This document shows, piece by piece, positions 1-9,209 of a DNA stretch of 49,380 nucleotides. Source of the stretch: Acetobacter ascendens (GTDB lineage Bacteria > Pseudomonadota > Alphaproteobacteria > Acetobacterales > Acetobacteraceae). Under the pieces are notes generated by a model. That model was given only the letters and a program-made list of their open reading frames with translations, did no database searches and was not told where the DNA came from. Within the stretch, counting starts at the first letter, position 1. Each line of letters starts with the position of its first letter. A program made the position numbers and the translations under genes. The stretch is taken from positions 1-49,380 of the forward strand of contig NZ_CP015165.1 in NCBI RefSeq assembly GCF_001766235.1. Direction: 5' to 3'.

Positions 1-46
1 TCAGGGGCATTAGCATATTTTACGCATTACCCATTGCTTTTTCCTA

Positions 47-910
47 CGGCGTGTCGTCAGTTAAGCCCTGAGAGTGGCACGTGAGGGTTGTACTTTGTGT
101 CTGCGTGTGCTGACTGTTTTCCCGTTTTTTTGGGGAGACAGACAGATGCGGCGCTATAGTTTACGCGATGACCAGTGGGAGCGGATAAAGGATCTTCTTC
201 CTGGTCGAGAAGGCTATGTCGGCGGCACTGCGGTGAACAACCGTCTGTTCGTGGAGGCGGTGCTGTATCGCTATCGCGCGGGTATTCCATGGCGCGACCT
301 TCCTGCCCGTTTCGGTGACTGGAAAAACGTGCACCGGCGTCTGCGCCGCTGGTGTGAAAGCGGCGTCATCGAACGGATATTTCGTTATCTGGCCGCTGAT
401 TACGACAACGAATACATGATGATCGACAGCACAATTGTCCGAGCGCATCAGCATAGTGCCGGAGCTCTCAAAAAAGGGGCACGGATCAGGCCATCGGACG
501 ATCACGAGGCGGGCTAACTACAAAGATCCATGCCATCTGCGACGCTCTGGGCAATCCAGTGGAACTCGGCATCACACCGGGACAGGATGCCGATATCACC
601 CAGGCAGAACCACTTCTGGAAAACATCGAACCGGATGCTTTCCTTGCTGACAAGGCGTATGACGCGGACAGGTTGATCGATCGGCTGATACAGCGCGGGA
701 TTACCCCGGTCATCCCGCCAAAACGCAACAGAACGACACGACGGAAAACCGATTTTTCTCTCTACCGCGAACGGAACCTTGTTGAGAGGTTCTTCAATAA
801 ACTCAAGCAGTTTCGCGCTATCGCAACCCGCTACGATAAACTGAAATCGACCTTCCTCGCAGCCGTGCAGTTCGCCTCAATCATCATCCTGCTTAACTGA
901 CGACACGCCG
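47..910 (+). mobile_element. IS5-family element, IS427-like group, 864 bp
   Basis: The element lies between two TA dinucleotides (45-46 and 911-912). Its ends, counted with the TA and one more base on each side (44-65 and 892-913), form a perfect 22-bp inverted repeat beginning CTACGGCGTGTCG. Length, TA target and two-frame transposase fit the IS427 group of the IS5 family. It interrupts the HPP-family gene. Confidence 0.88.
146..900 (+). CDS. IS5-family (IS427-like) transposase, two frames joined by -1 frameshift
   Basis: Frame A starts at ATG 146 (MRRYSLRDDQWERI) and ends at 517. Frame B carries the rest and ends at 900 (IIILLN). The frames overlap around a slippery A6G run (470-476); a -1 slip there gives the usual continuation KRGTDQAIGRSRGGLTTKIHA. 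The DDE triad is visible: Asp in MMIDSTIVRAH (frame A), Asp in FLADKAYDAD and Glu in RNLVERFFNKLKQ (frame B). The fused product is about 250 residues, normal for the group. The slip is inferred from the layout and family precedent; a plain disabling frameshift is the alternative. Confidence 0.85.
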
Positions 911-1343
911 TAGCTTGGGGCCAACTATTTTTATTCATATTGTTACGCCACAACAGGACGCTTCAAGAGTTTGGAACACACTGGCAGGGCATGCAATCGG
1001 GATCATTGCTGCGGTGTTCTCTTTGTGGATATTTGACGCTTTGGCAGCCCCCGCTGCTATGAGTATTGACCACATTACTTGGAACCGTATGGCTGCGAGT
1101 GTCCTGGCGATATCCCTGACAGTCTTGGGGCAGGGCCTTTGTAAAGCAAATCATCCTCCCGCAGCAGCAACAACATTATTGCTGAGCTTGGGCGGATTTC
1201 ATTCAGATATAAAAACTATTAGCGTAATATGTATAGGTGTTATTATTTCGACTACCGTTTCTGAAGTTTTTCAAAAATTTATGGCATATAAAAAATAAGA
1301 AAAATTTTTACAGCTTAATAGGATTACTTAATTACAGTCAGGG

Positions 1344-1375
1344 CACCCGGCACAAAAAAGCGCCGGGTGTTTTTT
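1344..1375 (+). terminator. Rho-independent terminator after the HPP-family gene
   Basis: The 8-bp arms CACCCGGC (1344-1351) and GCCGGGTG (1362-1369) enclose a 10-nt loop and are followed by a T run. The hairpin lies about 45 bp after the HPP-family stop codon. Confidence 0.85.
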
Positions 1376-1438
1376 GTTTAATTCGCAATTTTGTTTGCGA
1401 TGACAGGCACGAATGTTTTGTCAGGAACAACAACACCT

Positions 1439-2729
1439 GGAGGGTTCTAAAAACCCCCTGGTTTTGAGGTCTTCTGTATGATTCTATTTCTTCTGCGTTG
1501 ATTGAGGGAATGGCGATATGAAGCAGCCTGGTTTCTTTGATGTTGAAGAGCGCCTTGCCCGGCTGAGTGGGCTTGGCGATCAGCTCGAAGCGTTTTCCCG
1601 GACTGTGGATTTTGAAGCGTTCCGTCCTGATCTGGACAAGGCCCTGGCGTATTCCGATGGAAGCAAGGGCGGACGACCGCCATTTGATCCTGTGCTGATG
1701 TTCAAGATCCTGGTGATCCAGACGCTCAACAATTTGTCTGATGAGCGGACGTAATATCTGATCAACGATCGCCTCTCCTTTATGCGTTTCCTTGGGCTGG
1801 GACTTTCAGATCGGGTGCCGGATGCCAAAACGGTCTGGCTGTATCAAAAGCGTCTGACCCAGGCGGGTGCGATCGATGGGCTGTTCATCCGCTTTGATGC
1901 GACCCTGCGTAACGCCGGGTATTTGCCGATGTCAGGCCAGATCCTGGATGCCACGCTGGTAGCGGCTCCGAAGCAGCGGAACACCAATGCAGAGAAAGCG
2001 GATCTGCGAGCAGGCCGTATTCCTGAAGACTGGCAGGACAAACCCGCAAAGAGGTCGCATAAGGATCGTCATGCGCGCTGGACACTGAAGTTCACGAAGG
2101 CGAAGCGGCAGGATGATGGAACCATGCCATCCAGCGATCTCGCCATCCCGTTCTTTGGCTATAAATCGCATGTTTCCATCGATCGGAAATACCGGTTCAT
2201 CCGCAAATGGAAAACAACGCATGCCGCTGCCAGTGATGGCGCGCGATTGAGAGAGGGGCTTCTGGATAAAACCAATACGGCCTCAAGTGTCTGGGCCGAC
2301 ACGGCCTATCGCTCAAAAGCCAACGAAGACTTCATGGAAAAGCAGGGCTTTGTCTCCAAGGTTCATCGCAAAAAGCCGCATCTCAAGCCTATGCCCCGGC
2401 ATATCCAGAAATCAAATGCTGGAAAGTCGGTCATCCGCTCGCGTGTCGAGCATGTCTTTGCCGATCAGAAGTCACAGACGGGGCTGTTTGTCCGGACTGT
2501 CGGTATCAGTCGAGCCACCATGAGGATCGGGCTCGCCAATATCGTCTACAATATGCGCCGCCTCCTCTTCCTCGAAAGATTGAACGCGAGCGCATAGCCA
2601 TCCAGCGAGAGGCAACTCCCAATCCGCTCAAAACGCAGACTGGACGCCATCGCAAAAACCGTCAATCAAATCGCCAAAACCCAGAAATTACCGGCCAAGC
2701 ACATCAATCAAGGGTTCTTCGATCCCTCC
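1439..2729 (+). mobile_element. IS5-family element, 1291 bp, copy 1 (decayed)
   Basis: Ends GGAGGGTTCTAAAAACCC (left) and, reverse-complemented, GGAGGGATCGAAGAACCC (right) match at 15 of 18 positions. Length equals copy 2 (32108-33398). The flanking four bases are ACCT on the left and AGGT on the right, so there is no direct target duplication. The left neighbour is the HPP region and the right neighbour is the 3' end of a DUF1275 gene. This points to a rearranged or hybrid copy rather than a fresh insertion. Confidence 0.85.
1518..2597 (+). pseudogene. IS5-family transposase with premature stop
   Basis: The sequence parallels the intact 359-residue transposase at 32186-33265. A TAA at 1752-1754 replaces the GAG (Glu) codon of the intact copy (ERTEYLIND), ending translation after 78 residues. 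The rest of the frame is open to 2597 and keeps the DDE residues (Asp in QILDATLV, Asp in VWADTAYRS, Glu in SRVEHVFADQK). A restart at ATG 1782 would lack the amino-terminal region. This copy is probably inactive but could still be mobilised in trans. Confidence 0.85.
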
Positions 2730-3164
2730 AGGTTTGTTGTCACGACGATCGTGGGCATGGGCGTGCCGGAGAATTTCGCGATCGTTTCGCCCTGCACGGC
2801 CAGAAGCGCCGGAAGCACGAGAAATTCTCCCCAGTAACGCAGGGACGATCCCTGAACCGCCTGCGCCAGAACCATGAAGATCGTCATGACCATGACCCCG
2901 CAAGCTGGCGACCATAACAGCCGCATCAGGCTGGCCAGAATAGCGGCAAGAAAAAAATACGCCCAGCACACCCATCAGAAGCAGGCTGTGCTGCCAGTTC
3001 CCACTGATAAACGAGGCACCCATATGCGTGGTATTGCCGGTCATCGCGCCGGCAAAGACACCGCTCAGATCGACGAAACTCAGGGCATCCACATAGCCTG
3101 CGACAAGCCCGAGAATGAGAACCCGCCGGGCGGAAATCGAGACCGGGAGAAGGGAGGAGGGCAT
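2730..3164 (-). pseudogene. DUF1275 (YoaK-like) membrane protein, frameshifted and 3'-truncated
   Basis: ATG at 3164 begins MPSSLLPVSISARRVLILGLVAGYVDAL, then DLSGVFAGAMTGNTTHMG, which is the DUF1275 signature region. The frame breaks in a run of seven T on the coding strand (2951-2957). Removing one T restores VFFLAAILASLMRLL and carries the frame to TIVVTTNLEG, where the IS5-family copy 1 begins at 2729. The start codon overlaps the stop of the antiporter gene by one base (TAATG), so the two were translationally coupled. DUF1275 function is not established. The homopolymer change could be a sequencing error, but the IS truncation is independent of it. Confidence 0.7.
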
Positions 3165-4368
3165 TATTGCGACCGGGAAGCGATTGACGGATAGAGCCTG
3201 CGGGCGACCCGCTCCATGGTCAGACCCTGCACGATGATGGTGAACACCACGACACCATAGCAAACAGGCAGTAGCAGGTCGCGCAGGTCTCCGGGTGGTA
3301 GGCCAAGCGCCAGAGAAACCGAGATGCCGCCACGCAGGCCGCCCCATGTCAGGATGCCGAGGACACGGCCCCGCTCCCACTGCCGGAGATGAACCGGCAG
3401 GGTGGAGAACAGCACACTCAATGCCCGCACGGCAATGGACAGCGGGATCACGGCAAGCGTCGCCAGAACCGTGAACAGATGCGGCGTGATCTCCAGTATT
3501 TCAAAGCCGATGAGCATGAACAGCAGGACGTTCAGCACTTCGTCAATCAGCGTCCATGCAATGTCGAGTTCCTTGCGCGATACTTCATCGAAAATGGAAT
3601 GGCTGTAGCTGGTTCCGAAGCAGAGACCGGCCACGACGACAGCAATCGCACCGGACATCCCCAACTGATTGGCGATGCTGAAGGTTCCGGTCGCCAGAGC
3701 CAGCGAGGTCAGCAGATCAATATGCGGGTCACGCTGTCCCTTGAGCACACGAAGAGCAATCCACCCGGTTATCGCTCCAAGAAGACCACCACCGAGCGCT
3801 TCGCGGCAGAAGCTCATGGCAATCTCAGAAGCGCCCACCCCTTGACTGTCTCCAGTCGCCAGCCCGATCGTCACACCGAAAATGACGACGCCCACGCCGT
3901 CATTGAACAGGCTCTCGCCCGCAAAGACGGCCTGTAGCGGTCCTGGCAGTCCCAGACGTTTCAGCATTCCCACGACCGAAACCGGGTCTGTCGGAGCGAG
4001 AATGGCGCCAAGTACGATGCACCATGTAAAGGGAACGGCGTGGCCCAGCAGCGGGAAAACACACCACGCCGCGACCGCCAGAAACGCCACGGCCAGAACG
4101 GTTCCCAGAATGGAGAGAGCGGTCACAGACATCAGCTTTGCTCGCAGATGCCCGGCATCCACCTGCATGGCTCCCGCAAAAAGCAGCAGCGACAGGGCAC
4201 CGTTCAGAAGTGCCGCAGGCAGATTGATCGCGCCGAGTACAGACCGTGGGAGAGCCTGAAGGTCATAGGCCGGGATCAGAGGGTTCAGGATCATGACCAG
4301 AAGCGAGGTCAGCAATGAGAAGACCAGAACGCCGATCGTGACAGGAACACGCAACGTATGGTGGTTGA
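3164..4368 (-). pseudogene. CPA1-type cation:proton antiporter, 5'-truncated by IS1380 copy A
   Basis: The protein has about 12 hydrophobic segments and the NhaP-type motifs GAILAPTDPVSV, GESLFNDGVGVV (ND pair in the ion path) and GGLRGGISVSLALGLP. It would exchange Na+ or K+ for H+ across the inner membrane. The frame stays open upstream of the first possible start (TTG 4354) up to the IS junction at 4368, reading VNHHTLRVPVTIGVLVF. Family members usually begin about 20-25 residues earlier with a first membrane helix ending in a similar NH-R-L-P-TIGV stretch. I infer that the start codon and first helix were removed. The other side of the IS (6034 onward) does not supply the missing part. 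Weak expression from TTG 4354 remains possible. Confidence 0.8.
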
Positions 4369-6033
4369 CGCGAATTTCTCACACTTGAGGAAATTTTGGG
4401 TTATTTTGTAGAATTCAGTCATCCCACAGGAGCCCGATCTGGAATATTGACGATATTCTGCTTCTGGCGGCGGGTTCTGAACGCAGTGAGGGTGTCACGG
4501 CCTGAGAAGGCAGTGTTGGTGGAAGCTATGTGGTCTGTGCGCTGTCTGTTTCTTCAGATGGCCTGCCGGAGCCTTCGCAATCGTGCATGAGCGAGGGCGA
4601 ATTCATGCTGACAGGGGAACATGTCCGGCATGGACAGGACAATCCGACGGACGCTGAGCGTTACACGTGTCGCGATTTTGAGCAGTCGTGCGCGTATGGT
4701 GCCACAGGTCGCCGTCTCCAGGCTGGTCTGGCCAAGGGCCAGTCTTTGCAGAGCGGTCAGCAGGACATAGGCAGCGGCCGAGAACCACAGCCGGAGCTGG
4801 TTGGCCCGGATGGTGTGGGACGAGGTCCTGTCTGAGAACAGATCCATCTGGCATTCCTTGATGCGGTTTTCCATATCCCCGCGTGCGCAGTAAATCTGTT
4901 CGTAGAGATGGCGGGGGTCGGACATTCCCTGCGGTAGCGTGGTGACAATAAAGCGATGATAGCGGTTGCCGTGGCGCCATTCGGCCTTGGCCACGACCCG
5001 CCTGCGGCGCGTCCAGCTGTCCTTTGTGATCCAGTCAAAGGAGGCGAAACCGCGCGCAGCTCTGCCTGTCGTGGCGGCTTCGTCACGAACCTCAGCGGAC
5101 AAAGAGGCAATCCGGTCATACAGGCGGGTGTTGCCTGCAAGCCCGAACAGGAAGTCAACGTGGTTGTCTTCGCACCATGTCATCAGACTGTCCCGGGCGA
5201 AACCGCTGTCCCCACGCACCAGGATACGCACCCGGGGCCAACGGCTCCTGATCTGCTCCACGATCCGGCGGATGTCTGCCAGTGCTTCCTTCCCCGGGTC
5301 CCTGTCTGCCGTGCGCAGGGTAGCGCTGAGGAGATGGTCCCCGCAGAAGACATACAGGGGAAGATAGCAGTTATGGCCGTAATATCCATGAAAGGCGCGG
5401 CCTTCCTGATGGCCATGGATACGGTCATCGGTGGCATCCACATCCAGAACGATCCGGGCGGGTGCGCGCTCATGCTGGTCCATGAAAAGCGTCACGAACA
5501 GGGTAGCCAGGGCCTCATGATCAGCAATGATGCGGCAGTAACGATCTGCCTGCTGCCCACTGCGCTCCAACCGGTTCAGCGTGGATTTGCCTGCCAGTGC
5601 CGCACAGTTGGCCCGGCTTCCTGACAGACGTCCCGATACCAGACCCATGACAGGATCATGACGTAAAGCGTCATGGTCATTAAGGTCTTCATAGCCCAGT
5701 GCCAGGCCCATGATCCGCTGACGGACAAGGTCTTCAACCCGGTATTCCACAAAGGCAGGATGCCGCTCATCGCGAAAACATGCAGCAAAGCGGCGGCTGA
5801 ACCCCAGACTATCATCGACCTGCTTTACCAGAATGACGCCCCCATCCGAACTCATGCGACCCCCGTCAAAACGGGCTACAACACGCCGTCCATAGGAGGC
5901 TGGAAATTCATACGCGCCTGCGCTACACTCTGTCTGCATCGGGTTTTCTTATAGCTTACGAAAATTTCTTTTACACAAAATAGACTTTTTCATAATCTAA
6001 CCCGATGTACAACCCTTCCGTGAGATTTCCGCG
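4369..6033 (-). mobile_element. IS1380 copy A, 1665 bp
   Basis: The ends CGCGAATTTCTCACAC and CGCGGAAATCTCACGG (right end reverse-complemented) are the IS1380-type terminal repeats. Length is 1665 bp, identical to the three other copies. The flanks are TTGA (4365-4368) and TCGA (6034-6037), not an exact duplication. The end next to the antiporter carries several substitutions relative to the other copies. Confidence 0.92.
4554..5939 (-). CDS. IS1380-family transposase (copy A)
   Basis: The product is 461 residues, full length. DDE residues are seen as Asp in VLDVDATDDRIHGHQ (about residue 140), Asp in LVRGDSGFARDS (about 240) and Glu in CARGDMENRIKE (about 345). It begins MQTECSAGAYEFPAS. 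Differences from the other copies include SYGRRVV in place of SCGRRVV and GFSRRF in place of GLSRRF. It appears intact. It would catalyse cut-and-paste transposition of IS1380 copies. Confidence 0.93.
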   Translation of the reverse strand: MQTECSAGAYEFPASYGRRVVARFDGGRMSSDGGVILVKQVDDSLGFSRRFAACFRDERHPAFVEYRVEDLVRQRIMGLALGYEDLNDHDALRHDPVMGLVSGRLSGSRANCAALAGKSTLNRLERSGQQADRYCRIIADHEALATLFVTLFMDQHERAPARIVLDVDATDDRIHGHQEGRAFHGYYGHNCYLPLYVFCGDHLLSATLRTADRDPGKEALADIRRIVEQIRSRWPRVRILVRGDSGFARDSLMTWCEDNHVDFLFGLAGNTRLYDRIASLSAEVRDEAATTGRAARGFASFDWITKDSWTRRRRVVAKAEWRHGNRYHRFIVTTLPQGMSDPRHLYEQIYCARGDMENRIKECQMDLFSDRTSSHTIRANQLRLWFSAAAYVLLTALQRLALGQTSLETATCGTIRARLLKIATRVTLSVRRIVLSMPDMFPCQHEFALAHARLRRLRQAI

Positions 6034-6888
6034 TCGATTATCTCCCGAGGCCTCAACCGCCGCTCTATTGGATGCTGAAGCAGTCAGACTGGAAAGCCGC
6101 TTTCCATTATACGCCAGCCATGCTGCCAGTTCCGCTGGCAGTCGGCATCATCATGCTGGTTTCAGTAGTATTGTCTGATCATCAGTTTTTTGAGGACCGG
6201 GTTTTCTGGGATCCTTCAGAATGTCAGATTGCGTGTGAACCACTCACGCCAGAGACTTATGTGATGTGGCTACATCCGAAAGTAAGATCATGGGGACGAT
6301 GCCTCATAAGTGCACCGTTTGGTGTGTAGCGTCTCATGTCTAATTTATCGTCAATCAATGGATTTTTATCATTAACTTCTGCATTTTTATCGCGATTAAA
6401 TGGTTTTTTCGGCGACAAAAACGGCAGTCAGCGGCGGATTATCATTATCTTCTGGTTTCCGAAAAAACCTTTCTTTTCCGTGCGCCCGCCTACTTGCGAT
6501 AAGTGGAATTATCGCAAGTAGGTGGGGGGAAGGGGGGCGGATTTTCGAAAAAAGATGGAGTTTGAAGTTAATGGCCTTATAGAGTAAATCAAATAGAAGC
6601 TCACCGTTGAATATTGCACCATTACGAGACCGCTTATCTGTGTCATTTATCGTATCAATGGAGTTCAGCTTTTCTCCGCAAGTTGATTTCACGAGCAATA
6701 GGATTTGAGAGCATTTGCAGGATCTGTTCCATGTTCGCCGATAAGCTTGATACCAATACGATCAGTACGTGGACTTTGACGGTTACCTTGTAACGGAAAC
6801 CCACAATCCCGCCCTTCCTACTCGACCAGACGCCTAGAATAGGCCAAAATGCAGCTCTATTTTGTTGTCATATTAAGGCTTTGTGTTC
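6034..6888. other. Gene-poor stretch between IS1380 copy A and hsdM
   Basis: The only ORFs are short. One at 6072-6329 (85 codons) has a hydrophobic middle but no recognisable family and no good ribosome site. The notable item is a 14-bp-arm palindrome at 6489-6522 followed by a G-rich run, part of which recurs near 34158. The last part must hold the promoter of the restriction operon, but I could not fix its boxes. Confidence 0.5.
6489..6522. repeat. Perfect inverted repeat, 14-bp arms with 6-nt centre (Xer-site-like geometry)
   Basis: CCTACTTGCGATAA (6489-6502) and TTATCGCAAGTAGG (6509-6522) are exact reverse complements around GTGGAA. The inner ATAA-N6-TTAT layout is that of dif-type sites bound by XerC and XerD. 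There is no T run after it, so it is not an obvious terminator. The right arm and the following G-rich sequence recur at 34158-34199. The Xer reading is inference; a regulator operator is the alternative. Confidence 0.5.
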
Positions 6889-8502
6889 ATGCCACGCGGT
6901 CGTCCACGTAAAAACCCTGATGCTGCCCCTGCTCCCAAGAAAACCACCAAGGTGAGCAAGGCCAAGGCCGCGACCGCAACACTGGGCTTTGAGCAGCAGA
7001 TGTTTCTGGCGGCTGACAAGCTGCGCAAGAACCTTGAACCCTCAGATTACAAGCATGTGGCCCTTGGCCTGATCTTCCTGCGCTACATCTCCACTGCATT
7101 TGAAGCCCGGCATGCTGAACTGATGCTGGAAGACCCGGCAGCAGCGGAAGATCCTGACGAATATCTGGCCGAGAATATCTTCTGGGTGCCGGAGACGGCT
7201 CGGTGGTCTCATCTCAAGGACAATGCCCGCTCGCCCAATATCGGCAAGATGATTGATGAGGCCATGCTGGCCATCGAGAAAGCCAACCCGGAACAGCTCA
7301 AGGGCGTGCTACCAAAGGATTACGGACGCCCGGCCCTTGATACCGTCATGCTGGGTGAGCTGATCGACCTGATCTCCGATATCGGCATGGGCGATACGGA
7401 CGATAAGGCGCGGGACGTGCTGGGCCGGGTGTATGAATACTTCCTCGGTGGTTTTGCCGGAGCCGAAGGGAAGCGTGGGGGTGAGTTCTACACGCCTTCC
7501 AGCGTGGTGCGCACGCTGGTTTCCATGCTCGAACCCTATAAGGGCCGGGTATATGACCCCTGCTGTGGGTCTGGTGGCATGTTCGTGCAGTCCGAACGCT
7601 TTGTGGAAACCCATGGCGGTAAGCTGGGTGATATTGCCATTTACGGGCAGGAGAGCAACCACACTACATGGCGTCTGGCCCGCATGAACCTTGCGGTGCG
7701 GGGTATTGGCGCGGACATTCGCTGGAACAATGAAGGCAGCTTTCTGCGTGACGAGCTGAAAGACCTGCGCTTTGACTATATTCTGGCCAACCCGCCCTTT
7801 AACGTGTCGGACTGGTGGAATGCTTCCTTGGAGGAAGACCCGCGCTGGCAATATGGCAAGCCGCCTGCGGGCAATGCCAACTATGCGTGGCTCCAACATA
7901 TTCTGTGGCATCTGGCCCCAGATGGCACCGCTGGCGTGGTGCTGGCCAATGGCTCCATGTCCTCCAACCAGAACAGCGAAGGCGATATCCGCCGCCGCAT
8001 GGTGGAAGCCGATGTCGTGGACTGCATGGTGGCCCTCCCCGGCCAGCTTTTCTATTCCACCCAGATTCCGGCCTGCCTGTGGTTCCTCACCCGCACCAAA
8101 AACCCGAAGGGCTGGCGGGACCGTCGCGGGGAAATGCTGTTTATCGACGCCCGCAAGCTCGGCACGATGGTCGATCGCACCCGCCGCGAACTGACGGACG
8201 AGGACGTCGCCCGCATCGCCGACACCTACCATGCCTGGCGCGGCGAGCAGGACGCGGCCCCCTACGAGGACGTTCCCGGCTTCTGCAAGTCCGTCACGCT
8301 CGACGAGGTGGAGCAGCACGGCTTTGTGCTGACCCCCGGCCGCTATGTGGGAGCAGAGGAAGCCGAGGAAGACAGTGTGCCATTTACTGAACGCTTCGCA
8401 GCCCTTGAAAAGACCCTGAAAGAGCAGTTTGCGCAGGGAGAAACCCTGAATGCGAAAATTACCGCCTCCCTGAAGCTGATCGTGCAGAAGGAAAGTGCGT
8501 GA
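6889..8502 (+). CDS. hsdM: Type I restriction-modification system DNA methyltransferase subunit HsdM
   Basis: This adenine-N6 methyltransferase is the modification subunit of a type I RM complex. It has an HsdM N-terminal helical domain (about residues 30-160), the SAM-binding motif [12 protein letters not shown] (about 225) and the catalytic NPPF motif ([13 protein letters not shown], about 305). The product is 537 residues, normal length. I chose ATG 6889 over the in-frame GTG at 6883 because AAGG at 6875-6878 is then 10 nt upstream. The stop codon overlaps the next gene by one base, so the operon is translationally coupled. The N-terminus (RGRPRKNP) is an AT-hook-like basic stretch. Confidence 0.95.
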   Translation: MPRGRPRKNPDAAPAPKKTTKVSKAKAATATLGFEQQMFLAADKLRKNLEPSDYKHVALGLIFLRYISTAFEARHAELMLEDPAAAEDPDEYLAENIFWVPETARWSHLKDNARSPNIGKMIDEAMLAIEKANPEQLKGVLPKDYGRPALDTVMLGELIDLISDIGMGDTDDKARDVLGRVYEYFLGGFAGAEGKRGGEFYTPSSVVRTLVSMLEPYKGRVYDPCCGSGGMFVQSERFVETHGGKLGDIAIYGQESNHTTWRLARMNLAVRGIGADIRWNNEGSFLRDELKDLRFDYILANPPFNVSDWWNASLEEDPRWQYGKPPAGNANYAWLQHILWHLAPDGTAGVVLANGSMSSNQNSEGDIRRRMVEADVVDCMVALPGQLFYSTQIPACLWFLTRTKNPKGWRDRRGEMLFIDARKLGTMVDRTRRELTDEDVARIADTYHAWRGEQDAAPYEDVPGFCKSVTLDEVEQHGFVLTPGRYVGAEEAEEDSVPFTERFAALEKTLKEQFAQGETLNAKITASLKLIVQKESA

Positions 8503-8903
8503 TGCTGTATCTCACCCCACTGGAACGCGCTTTGAACCGGCTGAAGGAGGGCTGGACCCGCCACCTTGCCCACCCAGACGATGAGCAATTACGGGACGGC
8601 CTGATCCAGCGCTTCGAGTTTACCTATGAACTCAGCCACAAGACCCTGAAGCGCTTTCTGGAAGCCAATTCTGCCTCGCCCGAGGAATATGACCGCATGG
8701 GCTTTCCGGACATGATCCGCTCCGCCAATGAGGCTGGACTGCTCAAAAGCGCGTGGCCCCAGTGGAGCGTATTCCGCAAAATGCGTAACCTAACCAGCCA
8801 CACCTACAATGAGGCCACAGCCAAACAGGTTGTGGCCACCATTCCAGATTTTATCGCAGAAGCCGAGTTTCTGCTGGCCACGCTGAAAGAGCGCACGGCG
8901 TGA
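8502..8903 (+). CDS. HEPN-domain toxin / nucleotidyltransferase substrate-binding protein (HepT/HI0074-like)
   Basis: The 133-residue helical protein matches the HI0074-type nucleotidyltransferase substrate-binding family (FEFTYELSHKTLKRFLE, DMIRSANEAGLL, W..WSVFRKMRN). Near residue 99 it has RNLTSHTY, the RX4HXY motif of HepT toxins: Arg and His form the HEPN ribonuclease site, and the Tyr is the residue adenylylated by the partner MNT protein in characterised pairs. ATG 8502 overlaps the hsdM stop by one base, with AAGGA (8488-8492) well spaced; GTG 8499 is an alternative start. It is followed, with 4-nt overlap, by its MNT partner. The location inside a type I RM operon is notable. RNase activity is inferred. 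Confidence 0.85.
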   Translation: MLYLTPLERALNRLKEGWTRHLAHPDDEQLRDGLIQRFEFTYELSHKTLKRFLEANSASPEEYDRMGFPDMIRSANEAGLLKSAWPQWSVFRKMRNLTSHTYNEATAKQVVATIPDFIAEAEFLLATLKERTA

Positions 8904-9199
8904 CAGGGCAGATCGACATCACACCCGAAGAACGGGCCATTGCGCTGCGGATACTCAACGAGATTGTGCCCGATCGTGAAGTGCGGGCTTTTGGATCGCG
9001 TGTCACGGGTAAGGCCAAACCGTTTTCTGACCTTGATCTGGCGATTATGGGTGATGAACCTTTACCCTTGGAAACGCGGGCACGGTTGGAAGACGCTTTC
9101 TCAGAGTCAGAACTGCCGTGGAAAGTGGATGTGTTGGATTGGGCTCTAGCGGATAATGACTTCCTCCATCACATTCAAATTTTTACAAAATTAAATTAA
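8900..9199 (+). CDS. MNT-type minimal nucleotidyltransferase antitoxin (MntA-like)
   Basis: This 99-residue protein has the nucleotidyltransferase signature GSRVTGKAKPFSDLDLAI (GS...DxD, about residues 33-50) and a third acidic residue in WKVDVLDW. In MNT-HEPN pairs this enzyme AMPylates the HEPN toxin on the Tyr of RX4HXY and so silences it. It starts at GTG 8900, overlapping the HEPN stop (GTGA), which fits stoichiometric coupled translation. The next gene, hsdS, starts 10 bp later. Catalytic activity is inferred from the motifs. Confidence 0.85.
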   Translation: MTGQIDITPEERAIALRILNEIVPDREVRAFGSRVTGKAKPFSDLDLAIMGDEPLPLETRARLEDAFSESELPWKVDVLDWALADNDFLHHIQIFTKLN

Positions 9200-9209
9200 G
9201 AGAATTGCA

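Larger units (their letters stand above)
1..1298 (+). pseudogene. HPP-family membrane protein, split by an IS (5' end outside window)
   Basis: Bases 1-45 read in frame to ...LLFP. After the IS, bases 912-1298 continue as SLGPTIFIHI and end at MAYKK-stop. Deleting the IS and one TA copy gives LLFPSLGPTIF, the hallmark segment of the HPP transmembrane family, of which some members have been linked to nitrite transport. Several hydrophobic segments follow (for example IIAAVFSLWIFDAL and ISVICIGVIISTTV), consistent with an inner-membrane protein. The amino-terminal part lies before the window. The insertion is exact, so the gene was probably intact shortly before. Family assignment is from the motif; the substrate is not known. 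Confidence 0.75.

Noticed and set aside
161..505. Long minus-strand frame opposite the first transposase
   Set aside because: It is antisense to a well-supported DDE transposase and has no family features.
4956..5624. 222-codon plus-strand frame inside IS1380 copy A (also in copies B-D)
   Set aside because: It is the antisense shadow of the IS1380 transposase and recurs only because the IS is repeated.
6072..6329. 85-codon frame after IS1380 copy A with a hydrophobic stretch
   Set aside because: No ribosome site, no family and no neighbours; more likely chance or decayed sequence.
7309..8319. 336-codon minus-strand frame inside hsdM
   Set aside because: The complementary frame carries the methyltransferase motifs; this is a GC-driven shadow.
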